Assembly (NCBI GenBank): GCA_016710275.1
Contig: JADJXS010000001.1
Coordinates: 1,798,001-1,862,000 of the forward strand
Origin: Phycisphaerales bacterium
Lineage (GTDB): Bacteria > Planctomycetota > Phycisphaerae > UBA1845 > Fen-1342
Direction of reading: 5' to 3'
Length of the DNA: 64,000 nt
Shown one piece after another: positions 35,709-44,283 of the stretch. The position numbers were made by a program, and so were the translations under genes. The notes under the pieces are model-generated. The model saw nothing but the letters and a program-made list of their open reading frames with translations, was not told where the DNA came from and ran no database searches. Every line of letters begins with the position of its first letter. The first letter of the stretch is position 1.

Positions 35709-36866
35709 TCATCCACCTCCGCTGCGCTTCACGCGGTGCACAAGCGTCTGCGCGCTGGTCTTGATCCCGCGGACGCCGGCCAGCAGTTGCTCGCGATTCG
35801 GGGCATACTCCATCGCCGTGTCGAGATAGACCGCCTCGTTCTGCACGAGATCGGCCAGTGCGGCGGTGAAGCTCTGCATGCCGGCGTCGCGCGCCCCGGA
35901 GATCACCTCCGGCAGGTCGTTGTCCGCCCCCTCGCGTATCTTTTCCTTGACGATCGCATCCGCCAGCAGCACTTCGCAGGCCGGCACGCGCTGAATGCTC
36001 TCGTCGATCGCGGGGACCAGTCGTTGAGCAAGAATGGCCCGCAGGCCGTTGGCCAGCGAACTGCGGATGAAGGTGTGCTGATCCGGCGGGAAGAACTCGA
36101 GGATTCGCGCCAGCGACTGCATCGTGTCGGCGGTGTGCAGCGTGCAGAAGACGAGGTGCCCGGTTTCGGCCGCCTGCAGCGCCGCGAGCATCGTCTCCTT
36201 GTCTCGCATTTCGCCGATGAAGAGCAGGTCGGGATCCTGGCGCACGGCCGAGCGCAGGGCGTCGGCGAAATTGTCCACGTCCAGCCCGATCTCGCGCTGA
36301 CTGACGATGCCCTGCTTGGCGCGGAAGAGGTACTCGATCGGGTCTTCGATGCTGATGATGTTCACGTGGCGCGTGGTGTTGATATGGTCAATCATCGACG
36401 CCAGCGTCGAGCTTTTTCCGCAGCCCGTCACCCCGCAGACGATCACCAGCCCCTCGTGCGTCTGCTCTGCCAGCTTCGCATAAATCGGCGGCAGGTGCAG
36501 TGACTCGAAACTCGGAATCTCGGCCCGCACCCGGCGGATCGCGGCGTGCATGTGGTCGCACGATCGCATGATGTTGACGCGGAAGCGGTCGCCGTTGGGC
36601 AGCGTGGCGGCGAAGTCCAGAGCGCCGCGCCGCTCGAACTCGTCCAGCCGCTTCTTCGGGATGATCGGTTCGATCAGCCGCTCGATTTCGCCGCCGTCGG
36701 CGCTGAACGAATCGAGGTTGGACCGTCTCAATTCGCCCGCCACCCGGTATACCGGCGGAATTCCCGTCTTGAGATGCAGGTCGCTGGCGGCGAATTCCTT
36801 CATCTTTTCAAGCAGCGGGTAGATGTTGTCCGGCAACGGATGGGTCACGGCCTGCTCCTCGTCCAT
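35709..36866 (-). CDS. pilT: Type IV pilus retraction ATPase, PilT family
   Basis: 385 residues. The N-terminal domain has KMKEFAASDLHLKTGIPPVY. The ATPase core has Walker A GVTGCGKSSTLASMI, the Asp box IISIEDPIEYLF, Walker B QDPDLLFIGEMRDKETMLAA and the His box LVFCTLHTADTMQSLARI. The PilT signature AIRAxL-like region appears as LRAILAQRLVP. The C-terminus is longer than PilT and closer to PilU-like paralogues, so the exact paralogue is uncertain. No other pilus gene is next to it. Confidence 0.88.
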   Translation of the reverse strand: MDEEQAVTHPLPDNIYPLLEKMKEFAASDLHLKTGIPPVYRVAGELRRSNLDSFSADGGEIERLIEPIIPKKRLDEFERRGALDFAATLPNGDRFRVNIMRSCDHMHAAIRRVRAEIPSFESLHLPPIYAKLAEQTHEGLVIVCGVTGCGKSSTLASMIDHINTTRHVNIISIEDPIEYLFRAKQGIVSQREIGLDVDNFADALRSAVRQDPDLLFIGEMRDKETMLAALQAAETGHLVFCTLHTADTMQSLARILEFFPPDQHTFIRSSLANGLRAILAQRLVPAIDESIQRVPACEVLLADAIVKEKIREGADNDLPEVISGARDAGMQSFTAALADLVQNEAVYLDTAMEYAPNREQLLAGVRGIKTSAQTLVHRVKRSGGG

Positions 36867-36947
36867 GCGGCGCCGCGTGCGCGGCCCGGCCGGCGATGCT
36901 GCGGCGCGCCGACACCATCCTAACACGGCCGGAGGCGGCCGCGCGGC

Positions 36948-37751
36948 TCACACCCGTTGAATCGTGGTGACGTGGATTTTGAACAGAAGCAGCGACCCCC
37001 GCCGTTCGACGTTGCCGATGATCTTCACCGGGTCCGCCACGAAGGGCAGAATTCTCTCGTCCAGCGCCCGACCCTCGGGGTCGGTGAGCAGGTAGTGCGT
37101 CCGCCGGCCCAGCGTGTCGCGCGTGACAAACGTGGGCGGGATGCCCCCGCGGATGCACAGCGTGGCGCACTCCTTGTGTGCCTTGCCGTCGCCCGGCTTC
37201 ATCGCCCCCAGGTAGCACTTGGTGTCCACGATCTCGCCGAACATCTCCTGGTCCGGGGTTTCATGAATCTCCGGCGGCGCCTCAATCCGGTCCGCACCCG
37301 GCACATCGGAGCGAGCGATCGCGGTGAGCGCGGCGTCCCCCTCCAGCAGCTCGATCATTCGCCGGCCGTCGCGCTCCAGCAGATATCCTGTCACGCGCGC
37401 CCACTTCCCATCCTGCGGCCGCGCCCGCTGCCCGCCGCCGAATTTGCCCATCTCCACGAGCAGCAGCGCCTCCACTTCGCCGCGCTCCTGCGGTGCGATC
37501 AGCAGCATCGGGTAGGGATCACAGGTGACCCGGCCGACGAACTCGCGCGGCTTTCCGAAATGCCAGACTCCGCCCCCCGGATCGCCATGATGCCGCGCCA
37601 TCACAACCGCGGTTGCGATGAACGCCGCGAGCAGCACGACCACGGTCAGCGCGAGAACCATCCGCAGAGAGGGCGGCACCGGGCGGTACCCGCAATAGAA
37701 ATCGTCCGGAGCGCCCGGTCGGGTTGACGGGATCGGGGCGGAATTACCCAT
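36948..37751 (-). CDS. Membrane-anchored protein with conserved cysteine motif, Rieske operon
   Basis: 267 residues. One N-terminal membrane span (about 30-52) is followed by a beta-rich soluble part. The C-terminal half holds DTKCYLGAMKPGDGKAHKEC and ATLCIRGGIPPTFV, with three cysteines and a histidine that could bind a metal. I recognise this Cys/Gly pattern from proteins encoded with Rieske or ferric-reductase-like genes but know no function. The ATG at 37751 has GGAGG five bases upstream and follows the upstream stop immediately. Confidence 0.72.
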   Translation of the reverse strand: MGNSAPIPSTRPGAPDDFYCGYRPVPPSLRMVLALTVVVLLAAFIATAVVMARHHGDPGGGVWHFGKPREFVGRVTCDPYPMLLIAPQERGEVEALLLVEMGKFGGGQRARPQDGKWARVTGYLLERDGRRMIELLEGDAALTAIARSDVPGADRIEAPPEIHETPDQEMFGEIVDTKCYLGAMKPGDGKAHKECATLCIRGGIPPTFVTRDTLGRRTHYLLTDPEGRALDERILPFVADPVKIIGNVERRGSLLLFKIHVTTIQRV

Positions 37752-38814
37752 CCGTGCCTCCGTCCAGTTTCGCCGGCTCAACCGGCGTGCCCGGCGGCAA
37801 GGGGGTCGGAATCACCTGCACCCGCTTCCCCACCACCCGCACGCGATAGGTGGCGATTTTTTCCGTGAAGGGCGGCGGCGCGGCGCCGTCCTGCGGCCGA
37901 TAGGTCCAGCCGTGCCATGGGCAGGTGATGCAGCCGTCCAGGATGCGGCCTTCGCCGAGTGGCCCGCCCTGATGCGCACAGACGTTGGTTGTCGCGGAAA
38001 TGCTCCGATTGTGCCGAAAGATCGCGATTCGCTCGCGCGCCCCGATGCAGACCACCCGCCCGCGCCCCTCGATCAACTCATCGACGCCGCAGGCATCCAC
38101 CCATCCTTCGCCGCGCGCCGGCGGCTCGTCGCGGGTGCGCGCGTCGGTCCGCACCTCGCGCATCCCGGCAATGACGTGCAGCAGCCCGACCAGTGACACC
38201 GCGCTGACCACGACGGTCAGCAGCACCGGCCCGCTCTGCGTCTGCAGCGCTCCGAGCGCCACGTGCAGGACGACCAGCAGGTAGGCCGGGTAGACCAGCA
38301 TGTGCAGCCGCTTCCAGCCCCGCGCGCCGAGGTTCCGCAGCCAGAAGTCATGACTGGTCGAGGCCATCACGAACAGGATCAGCAGCGCCGCCAACCCCGC
38401 CAATTGAAACGGAAACGACGCCAGCGAATCGAACGCCGTGTTGGTCTCAATCAGGGATCGCAACGGGTTCAGAACGCCGAAGCCGTGATAGAAGCCAATC
38501 GCCACAATCGCGTGAATCAATGCGACCAGGAATGTCGCCACGCCGAGATGGCGTCGGTTGTACAGCAGCGGCAGAAATCGGGGGCTGAGGCGTGCCAATG
38601 GCCCGATGCACAGGATGACCGTCAGCGAGCAGAATGCGCTGGCGCCCAACGCCCGCATCAGCAGAATCTCGTCGCTGACCGCGTGTTCCCCGTGGTAGAC
38701 CATGCGGCCCACGACGAAGAAGGTCGCGATGAACAGCGCCAGCGCCGCGGCAACGATCGCGTCATAGACGCGCTTATGACGATTCCACTGGACGGCGACG
38801 TATCCGCTGCTCAT
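37744..38814 (-). CDS. Ferric-reductase-like membrane protein with C-terminal Rieske [2Fe-2S] domain
   Basis: 356 residues. Six hydrophobic helices (about residues 15-215) carry paired histidines (RRHLGVATFLVALIHA and RLHMLVYPAYLLVVLHVALG) like the haem-binding helices of ferric-reductase/MsrQ proteins. The last 120 residues are a Rieske domain with CAHQGGPLGEG and CPWHGWTY, all four cluster ligands present. The fusion suggests electron transfer across the membrane between a cytoplasmic or quinone donor and the 2Fe-2S centre. The gene overlaps its neighbours on both sides (operon). The start at 38814 overlaps the upstream stop as ATGA. Confidence 0.85.
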   Translation of the reverse strand: MSSGYVAVQWNRHKRVYDAIVAAALALFIATFFVVGRMVYHGEHAVSDEILLMRALGASAFCSLTVILCIGPLARLSPRFLPLLYNRRHLGVATFLVALIHAIVAIGFYHGFGVLNPLRSLIETNTAFDSLASFPFQLAGLAALLILFVMASTSHDFWLRNLGARGWKRLHMLVYPAYLLVVLHVALGALQTQSGPVLLTVVVSAVSLVGLLHVIAGMREVRTDARTRDEPPARGEGWVDACGVDELIEGRGRVVCIGARERIAIFRHNRSISATTNVCAHQGGPLGEGRILDGCITCPWHGWTYRPQDGAAPPPFTEKIATYRVRVVGKRVQVIPTPLPPGTPVEPAKLDGGTDG

Positions 38815-38993
38815 CGGCGGTGATCCGGGAATTCCGGGCCCATGAACGGACCGGTGATGGTGGGAGCGGGGATGATCGGCGGTTGAGCCGGCGGCGGCCG
38901 GCGGCCCTGCGAACCGGCGACGGCCGCGGCAATCAGCAACGGCGTCAGCAGAAGCCAGCCCCAGGCGTGCAGCGCCCGTTGCGACCTCGTCAT
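38811..38993 (-). CDS. Small membrane protein, Rieske operon
   Basis: 60 residues. One hydrophobic helix (HAWGWLLLTPLLIAAAVAG) is followed by a Pro-rich tail with PPIIPAPTITGP. Both ends overlap neighbouring genes by ATGA, which strongly supports translation. No family is recognised. It may be a subunit of the membrane redox complex. Confidence 0.65.
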   Translation of the reverse strand: MTRSQRALHAWGWLLLTPLLIAAAVAGSQGRRPPPAQPPIIPAPTITGPFMGPEFPDHRR

Positions 38994-39202
38994 GCCGCGC
39001 CTCCGCGCCGACCGAGCCACAATACCGCGAGAATCGGCCACAGCGCCGCTGCGCCGGGCAGCAGCAGGAGCCGGACCATCGCTCCGGCCGACCGTGCCGC
39101 GGCATCAAAACGCGCCAGCCCGACGCTGATGAACGCAGCGCCGAAGAGCAGCCCGATCGCCGCATACGCACCGACGGCAATGTAGAAGGCGCTGGGCATC
39201 AT
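38990..39202 (-). CDS. Small two-helix membrane protein, first gene of the Rieske operon
   Basis: 70 residues with two membrane helices (AVGAYAAIGLLFGAAFISVG and MVRLLLLPGAAALWPILAVL). Its stop overlaps the next start. No family is recognised; the operon context suggests a role in assembly or stability of the Rieske/ferric-reductase-like protein. Confidence 0.65.
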   Translation of the reverse strand: MMPSAFYIAVGAYAAIGLLFGAAFISVGLARFDAAARSAGAMVRLLLLPGAAALWPILAVLWLGRRGGAA

Positions 39203-39509
39203 CGCGGTCCATTAGCGGCAGTTCAGCGTCGGCGTCAGTCAGCGGCGGAGCGGCCGCGCAGATTCAGTGTAGCCGCGCTCCGATTCAGATGCGACGATGG
39301 CCGACGGGGTTACGCGGCCGACGGGGTTACGCGGTTCGTGCCGTCCCCGTTGGCCGGGCACCGTGCAGCGGTCTCTTGGTCTGCACAGGTCGGCCGTGCC
39401 TTGCGTCTCCGCCTGAGGAATCGCTGCGGCAGGTCGGCAGGCTCGAATTCCAGCGCCCCAGGACGATATGATGGCGGTCTGCGAGCCGGCCTGTTTCAGG
39501 AGCACCCGC
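39203..39509. other. Intergenic region between divergent genes
   Basis: 307 bases between the Rieske operon (minus) and the first dockerin-like gene (plus). It should contain both promoters but no clear -35/-10 pair stands out. A perfect 17-bp tandem duplication lies at 39299-39332. Confidence 0.45.
39299..39332. repeat. 17-bp perfect tandem duplication
   Basis: Two adjacent copies of GGCCGACGGGGTTACGC. It is non-coding, within the divergent promoter region. Confidence 0.85.
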
Positions 39510-40202
39510 ATGAGCCTCCGAGCATTCGCACGCCCCCTCGCCTCCATCCTCGCCGCGGCTGCATCGGCGATGCCCGCGGCCGCGGCCGTTCCGCGCTGCG
39601 GCACGGTCGAGGTGTGGGATCTTTCCGGCCTGCCGCTGCTCCCCTTCGGCGGCGAGGTGCTCGGGGCATCGACGATCGAGGGCACGATTGTCGGGACGAC
39701 GGTCAATGTGACGTTTCGGGCGGATGAGCCGTTCAGCGCGGCGGACTTCGCGTTTCAGATGGTCATTCCCGTCTCGCAGATTGCGGAGTTCGTGAGTTTT
39801 TCGTTCTGGGGGCAGGAACTGGGCTGGAGCGGGGCGGGGGTTTTTTCCGCCGAATTGACGACGGACGCCTTCAACGGGTTTGTTTCACCCGGCGACCAGC
39901 CCTTCTTCACCTGGTTCGCCGTCATGGCGAATACGAACTTCGAGGGCGGGCCGATCCGGGGTGAGCTGCTCGACCTGCGCTACAGCTTCCGGTTCGACCA
40001 TTGCCCGCGGGGGGACATGAACTGCGACGGCGCCGTCAACAACTTCGACATCGACCCGTTCGTGCTGGCGCTGATTGATCCCGCGGGCTATGCAGCCGCC
40101 TTTCCGGATTGCACGCCATCGGGCGACATGAACAATGATTCGCGTTTCGACAACTTCGACATTGATCCTTTTGTGGCCTGCGTGATTCTCGGCGGCTGCT
40201 GA
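39510..40202 (+). CDS. Secreted protein with paired dockerin/EF-hand-like C-terminal repeats
   Basis: 230 residues. A signal peptide (about 1-26) is followed by a beta-rich domain of about 130 residues with no match I know. The C-terminus has two Ca-binding-like repeats, GDMNCDGAVNNFDIDPFVLA and GDMNNDSRFDNFDIDPFVAC. This paired NFDIDPF arrangement is widespread at the ends of planctomycete secreted proteins. It resembles dockerin type I, but cohesin partners are not established. The start has AGGAG seven bases upstream. Confidence 0.82.
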   Translation: MSLRAFARPLASILAAAASAMPAAAAVPRCGTVEVWDLSGLPLLPFGGEVLGASTIEGTIVGTTVNVTFRADEPFSAADFAFQMVIPVSQIAEFVSFSFWGQELGWSGAGVFSAELTTDAFNGFVSPGDQPFFTWFAVMANTNFEGGPIRGELLDLRYSFRFDHCPRGDMNCDGAVNNFDIDPFVLALIDPAGYAAAFPDCTPSGDMNNDSRFDNFDIDPFVACVILGGC

Positions 40203-40225
40203 TTTTTCGCTGTTGCGTGCACCTG

Positions 40226-41629
40226 CTACGGCCCGTTGACGAGGGCGTCGACGAAGGGGTCGATGTCGAAATTGGTCAGGACGCCGTCGCCGTTCATATC
40301 GCCGAGGATGTCGATGGCCTCCGGGGGGATGTGTGGAAACGCGGCCTGGTACGCCTGGCGGTTGGTCAGCGCGAGGACGAATGGGTCGATGTCGAAATTG
40401 GTGAGGCGCCCATCGCCATCGAGATCGCCGGGGGCGTAGGGGCGGAGACTCGTGACGAAGTACTCATACTGATTGTCGAGAATTGTGCGCCAGAGAATCC
40501 AGATGGACCCGGCGGGGGAACTCACCACGCTTCGGCCCCATGCCGCAAGGCTGCGATGCTCGAACTCGTGCTTCGTAAAGGACACAGGTGCTGATAGCGG
40601 TGCACCGTCTGGATCGTACACGACTAACGACATGGGCCACCCGCCAGCGTCTGGCATGTAGCTCAACACTAACACGAATCCGCCGTCCGGCAGCGCGGAA
40701 AAGGCGGGAGCTCGATGGTCCGCGGGCATTGCCGGGCTCAGCAGCGATCCTGCCGGGCTGACATCTTGCACGTAGGCGGGAGGCGCGCCATCCGATTGTC
40801 GAGTCAATACCAGAAAGCTCCCGTCGTCATGCGCGCCTAGGAGTGGGTAATCGCATTGAGGCGGTCCGACAACCACCGGTGCGCCCATTGTCCCGCTGGG
40901 CAGGACGGTGCGCACCTCGACCCGTCGTTGCGGTGCCGGAATCAGGAGCGCATAGCTTGCCAGGAAATTGCCGCTACTGTTGACGGCGATCGACTGGTTT
41001 CCGAAGAGCTGGTGCGGCGCTGGATTCAAGGGCAATGTCTGAAACGGGACCGTCGCGTCGCCTTCCGTGTTGAACCAGCCGATGAACGTGCCCACCGGCG
41101 ACTCATCCCATGACTCCAACGCAACAGCCACATCGTCGCCGTAGGACGCACCTGTAATGGAGGCCGCGTAGCGCAGCGTAGTGCTGATCGTCATTCGATC
41201 GGGGTGGACGGCACCCTCATGAGAGACGCGGCGTGCCCATGCACCTTCGATATCCGACCACAATGCCCACACATCGGAATTCGTGGAGAGCGTACCGATC
41301 GCGTTGGGCCACACGCCTGTGAAATCCGCCTCCGTCTCCGGCAACTCGGGGGCTCCCCAGGGGCTATAGCGCCGCACGCGGAAGTGCCCGGTCGTTGTGA
41401 ACTGAATCGCATCGAAGTAGGTGACTCCCCACGATTCGCCGTGGAGATAGGGGCTCAGGCCGAAGATAAACTGCCCCATACCCTCCAGTTGGAACTCGGT
41501 GCGAAGGAACGTGCGGTCGCCGATGCGGAGAGTGTCGTACGAGACGCCCGCCCCGTCGCCGCGGACGGCTTGCGGCGCCGACAGGAATGCGCTCATCAAC
41601 GCAAATGCTGCAATCATCCGTGTGTTCAT
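40226..41629 (-). CDS. Secreted protein with paired dockerin/EF-hand-like repeats
   Basis: 467 residues. A signal peptide (about 1-24) is followed by a long beta-propeller-like region and a C-terminal pair GDLDGDGRLTNFDIDPFVLA and GDMNGDGVLTNFDIDPFVDA. Its ATG overlaps the stop of the upstream dockerin-like gene (ATGA), so the two are co-translated. It converges on the gene ending at 40202 with a 23-base gap. Confidence 0.82.
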   Translation of the reverse strand: MNTRMIAAFALMSAFLSAPQAVRGDGAGVSYDTLRIGDRTFLRTEFQLEGMGQFIFGLSPYLHGESWGVTYFDAIQFTTTGHFRVRRYSPWGAPELPETEADFTGVWPNAIGTLSTNSDVWALWSDIEGAWARRVSHEGAVHPDRMTISTTLRYAASITGASYGDDVAVALESWDESPVGTFIGWFNTEGDATVPFQTLPLNPAPHQLFGNQSIAVNSSGNFLASYALLIPAPQRRVEVRTVLPSGTMGAPVVVGPPQCDYPLLGAHDDGSFLVLTRQSDGAPPAYVQDVSPAGSLLSPAMPADHRAPAFSALPDGGFVLVLSYMPDAGGWPMSLVVYDPDGAPLSAPVSFTKHEFEHRSLAAWGRSVVSSPAGSIWILWRTILDNQYEYFVTSLRPYAPGDLDGDGRLTNFDIDPFVLALTNRQAYQAAFPHIPPEAIDILGDMNGDGVLTNFDIDPFVDALVNGP

Positions 41630-43589
41630 GGCAAGGGCATCCCGAAATGCTGATAGGCGGGCGCAAGTTCCTCAATGACCTGTTCGCGGGTCAGAGATTC
41701 CGAAGGCGAGCCCGTGTCGTCGTTCGTGGATTGCTGGTGGAGCGACGATGAAGCAAAGGACCGCTCGCAGGGGATCTCCGGCGCGGGGTCTTCGCCGGCC
41801 GGGCAGTAAAGCGGTCCGGACAGCATCAGATCCACGAACGGCTGAATGTCGAAGTTGTCAAATGCGCCGTCGTTGTTGCAGTCGCCGACGCCGAGCAGGT
41901 TGATTCCAATCGGAGCGCCGTACGCCTCCTCCCAGGTCGGGTCACTGGGATCCGCCGGGCCTGCCAGCGCGAGAAGAAATGCATCGATGTCGAAGTTGTT
42001 GCGGCAGCCGTCGCCATTGAGATCTCCCAACAGCGGACGCAACGCAAGTATGTAGCCCTCATTGACACAGATCAGGGTACCATCTTCGTCGATCGCAATG
42101 CCGGCGTGGAATGGGCTAGCGAGATCGTCGATCCGCGGCAAGCCCGCAGAAGACCAAGACACCGTTGGCGGTACGAACTCCGCGGCTTGCCCGTTGGGGA
42201 GAAGCCACGCGGCGAGGAAGTTACCGTTGCCTGGATTAAAACGCGAACCGTATCGAGCGTAGACGCGACGAGATACATCGCTGTTAATAAACCAGCGAGT
42301 CCCTCCGTCAAGCGCAGGTGAGCCCCCAACGGTGGCCGGAATCGCTCCGGAACCCGTTGTAAAAACTGGCGTTCCTGTGGCCGACTCAGGATCAAGAACC
42401 CCGCGAAGTATCCCGGACGACTCCAACCAGTACACGACTCGGCGATCCGGGGAAACCCCTGCGGTGCACGAGATTACGTTTGCCTCCATCGGAGCGGTCC
42501 AACGCGTGGGAAGGACTGAGGTGAGTTGGTTGTCGAAGGCGTTGACAAATGCGCCGTCGTCCGGATAGATGAGGTCGCCGTTTTCGTGCAGAACCGGCGA
42601 ACCCCAGTTCCGAGCCATGATCGCTTGACCAGAGTAGGTCGCCAGTGGATCCACCAGGAACGCTTTGAGATTCGGTTGCGGTGGATTCGACTCGTGCAGA
42701 CCGACAGAGACCATGTTGCGGACAGGTTCACCTGGAAGGCGCGCCTCCTCCACCGGGCCGACCGCCGGTGTCGTAGTCAGCCTCATGGTTGGGTGGTTCG
42801 CCCAGACCTGCTTGTGGACCAACTCCTGGCCGCTCGCGGGATCGAGCCACACGAGTTCGACGTCGTTGTTCCGATCCGGTCGGCGCCCGATCGCGAGCAC
42901 GTACCGCGAATCAGACGTGTTCGACGGAGCCGCGATAGTCGGCGACGCCGCGAGCGATTGGAATACAGCTTCCCCGGGCGGATACACCCAGCGCGGAACC
43001 GAGATTTGGATGGTTGAAAGGCATGCCGAGTCGACATCGATTCCGGTGAGGTCGAAGCAGCGAACTTTCTGAGACGACTGTACGATGAGCAGCTCGCGCA
43101 ATGGCGGCTGGAGCCCTGAAATCTCAACCTCAATGGCCAGCGGTGTGCCCGCGGTTGACTCGCTGGAATTGCTGAGAACGATTGATGCGATTGGCGCCAA
43201 CGGCCCGTCGGCCGGAGAATAGCAGTCGCAAGGGTGGTACCGGAACACCTGGACCGCCGGAACCGGGCCGGGGGGCAATTCGAGATTGCCCGGGACTATC
43301 ACACACCTTACCTCGCGGTTTTGAAGTGACTGGGACCCTTTCGGTCCAAGTCGCGCGATGATCGGGCTGGCACGAAAGTGTTCATTGGTACCCGACCCCG
43401 TTCCGGCGAAACTCCACCACCGAAGTTCGGGAACACTGTGAGGGCCGCGATTCGGGCTGTAGTTCGAGTTCCGCATGTCGTGCCCAAACTTCGGCCACGG
43501 ATCCGCGGGGTCAAGCTGGGCTAGCGCCGGGCTGCCCCCCCCAACCCGAACAGAACCAGAACAACGGCGAACTCACGACGAAACCCCAT
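41626..43589 (-). CDS. Secreted PQQ/propeller-like protein with dockerin-like repeats, frame broken in an 8-G tract
   Basis: The long frame (41626-43476, 616 residues) starts at an internal ATG and lacks a signal peptide. Just upstream, an ATG at 43589 with GAGAGGAT starts a perfect signal peptide (MGFRREFAVVLVLFGLGGG) in a frame that meets the long one only if the G tract on the minus strand (43535-43542) had nine rather than eight Gs. The joined protein would be about 654 residues, cleaved after SPALAQ and continuing LDPADPWPKFGHDMRNSNYS, a start common in planctomycete propeller proteins. It has an internal propeller-like region and C-terminal NNFDIDAF and DNFDIQPF repeats. Confidence 0.75.
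43535..43542. repeat. 8-base homopolymer (G on the minus strand) at the signal-peptide frameshift
   Basis: One more G would restore the frame of the secreted dockerin-like protein. The tract is long enough for slipped-strand mispairing and is also a typical site for sequencing indels. Confidence 0.7.
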
Positions 43590-43701
43590 GGCACATCCTC
43601 TCTGAAAGTGCGCCGCCTGGTCGGGACGGCACTGCGAGCGACCGGGCCACCTCGAGCAGACCCGATGCGAGGCCCAACCTACCGGTATTATTACGCCGAA
43701 T

Positions 43702-43714
43702 TTGCAGAATGCAA
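43702..43714. promoter_or_regulatory. 13-bp perfect palindrome (operator candidate)
   Basis: TTGCA-GAA-TGCAA lies in the only AT-rich part of the region, about 115 bases upstream of the minus-strand dockerin gene start. Regulator unknown. Confidence 0.4.
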
Positions 43715-43726
43715 GATTATTCTCCG

Positions 43727-43774
43727 GCGGGCTGCTCATTCACTATCGCGGGCTGCTCACCAATCACCGCGGGC
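43727..43774. repeat. Three helically phased direct repeats (enhancer candidate)
   Basis: GCGGGCTGCTCA occurs at 43727-43738 and 43748-43759, with a partial GCGGGC at 43769-43774. The spacing is exactly 21 bp, two helical turns. Position about 185-215 bases upstream of the sigma-54-like element suits an activator binding site. Confidence 0.5.
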
Positions 43775-43942
43775 GGCCGGGCCTTGCTCGCATCCGCCGG
43801 CCCGCAACTTCCGCGGCGGGGGCGCAGACGGTGCGCCCAAGTTCTGGCGCCTCCCGCCTGGAGGTTCCCCGCTTCGCTTCAATTTCCGCCGAATGCCGGC
43901 GTTTCGCGCTCACCCGCGACATTTCACGTCCCCAGACGCCAT

Positions 43943-43959
43943 TTGGCACGCCACCTGCC
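43943..43959 (+). promoter_or_regulatory. Sigma-54 (-24/-12) type promoter for the flgF-fliC cluster
   Basis: TTGGCACGCCACCTGCC matches the consensus TGGCACG-N4-TTGC with one mismatch. The invariant GG and GC are ten bases apart as required. It points toward the flagellar cluster, whose first start codons are at 44053 and 44280. Sigma-54 control of hook and basal-body genes is well established in other phyla. Confidence 0.65.
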
Positions 43960-44052
43960 CTTGATCAGCCGGGATGACCGTGCCCGCGTTCTGTCGCAGC
44001 GAGCGACGACCGGCGCGGTCAGCGCCCAGGCCCGCATGGACGGGAGCGCCGG

Positions 44053-44283
44053 ATGTCGCCCGAGTGTTGTCGAGTGCTGCGGATTGTTCAGCAGGTGGCC
44101 CCCTCGCGGGCGGGGCGCTCCGCGGCCGCGGCGCGGCCCGACCTGGGGCTGCTGGGGCAACTGGTGCTCAACGAGGCGCTGCGGCGGGCGGCCGGCGATT
44201 TGCACGCCGAATTGTGCGAGAACGGCACAACCGGCGCAATTGCCGCGCAGGATGCGCCGAATGACGACCGGGGGGAGCCATGA
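44053..44283 (+). CDS. Small leader ORF coupled to flgF
   Basis: 76 residues, with GGGAG upstream of the ATG. Its stop overlaps the flgF start as ATGA. The sequence (PDLGLLGQLVLNEALRRAAG) could form a helix but matches nothing I know. Coupling and position support translation, perhaps to set flgF expression; the protein itself may be unimportant. Confidence 0.42.
   Translation: MSPECCRVLRIVQQVAPSRAGRSAAAARPDLGLLGQLVLNEALRRAAGDLHAELCENGTTGAIAAQDAPNDDRGEP

Larger units (their letters stand above)
43590..44052. other. Regulatory intergenic region upstream of the plus-strand flagellar cluster
   Basis: 463 bases between divergent genes, with no convincing coding frame. It holds a 13-bp palindrome (43702-43714), three 21-bp-spaced repeats (43727-43774) and a sigma-54-like promoter (43943-43959). 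Confidence 0.6.

Noticed and set aside
34315..35712. Start of the secreted protein at 35712
   Set aside because: The extra 91 residues are not protein-like. The ATG at 35439 follows GGAGGA and begins a signal peptide.
39299..39332. Possible CRISPR or iteron array
   Set aside because: Only two adjacent 17-bp units with no spacers. A simple tandem duplication explains it. No CRISPR array was seen elsewhere in the window.
43608..43964. 118-codon open frame upstream of the flagellar cluster
   Set aside because: No ribosome binding site, composition like random GC-rich text, and it covers the palindrome, the phased repeats and the sigma-54 element.
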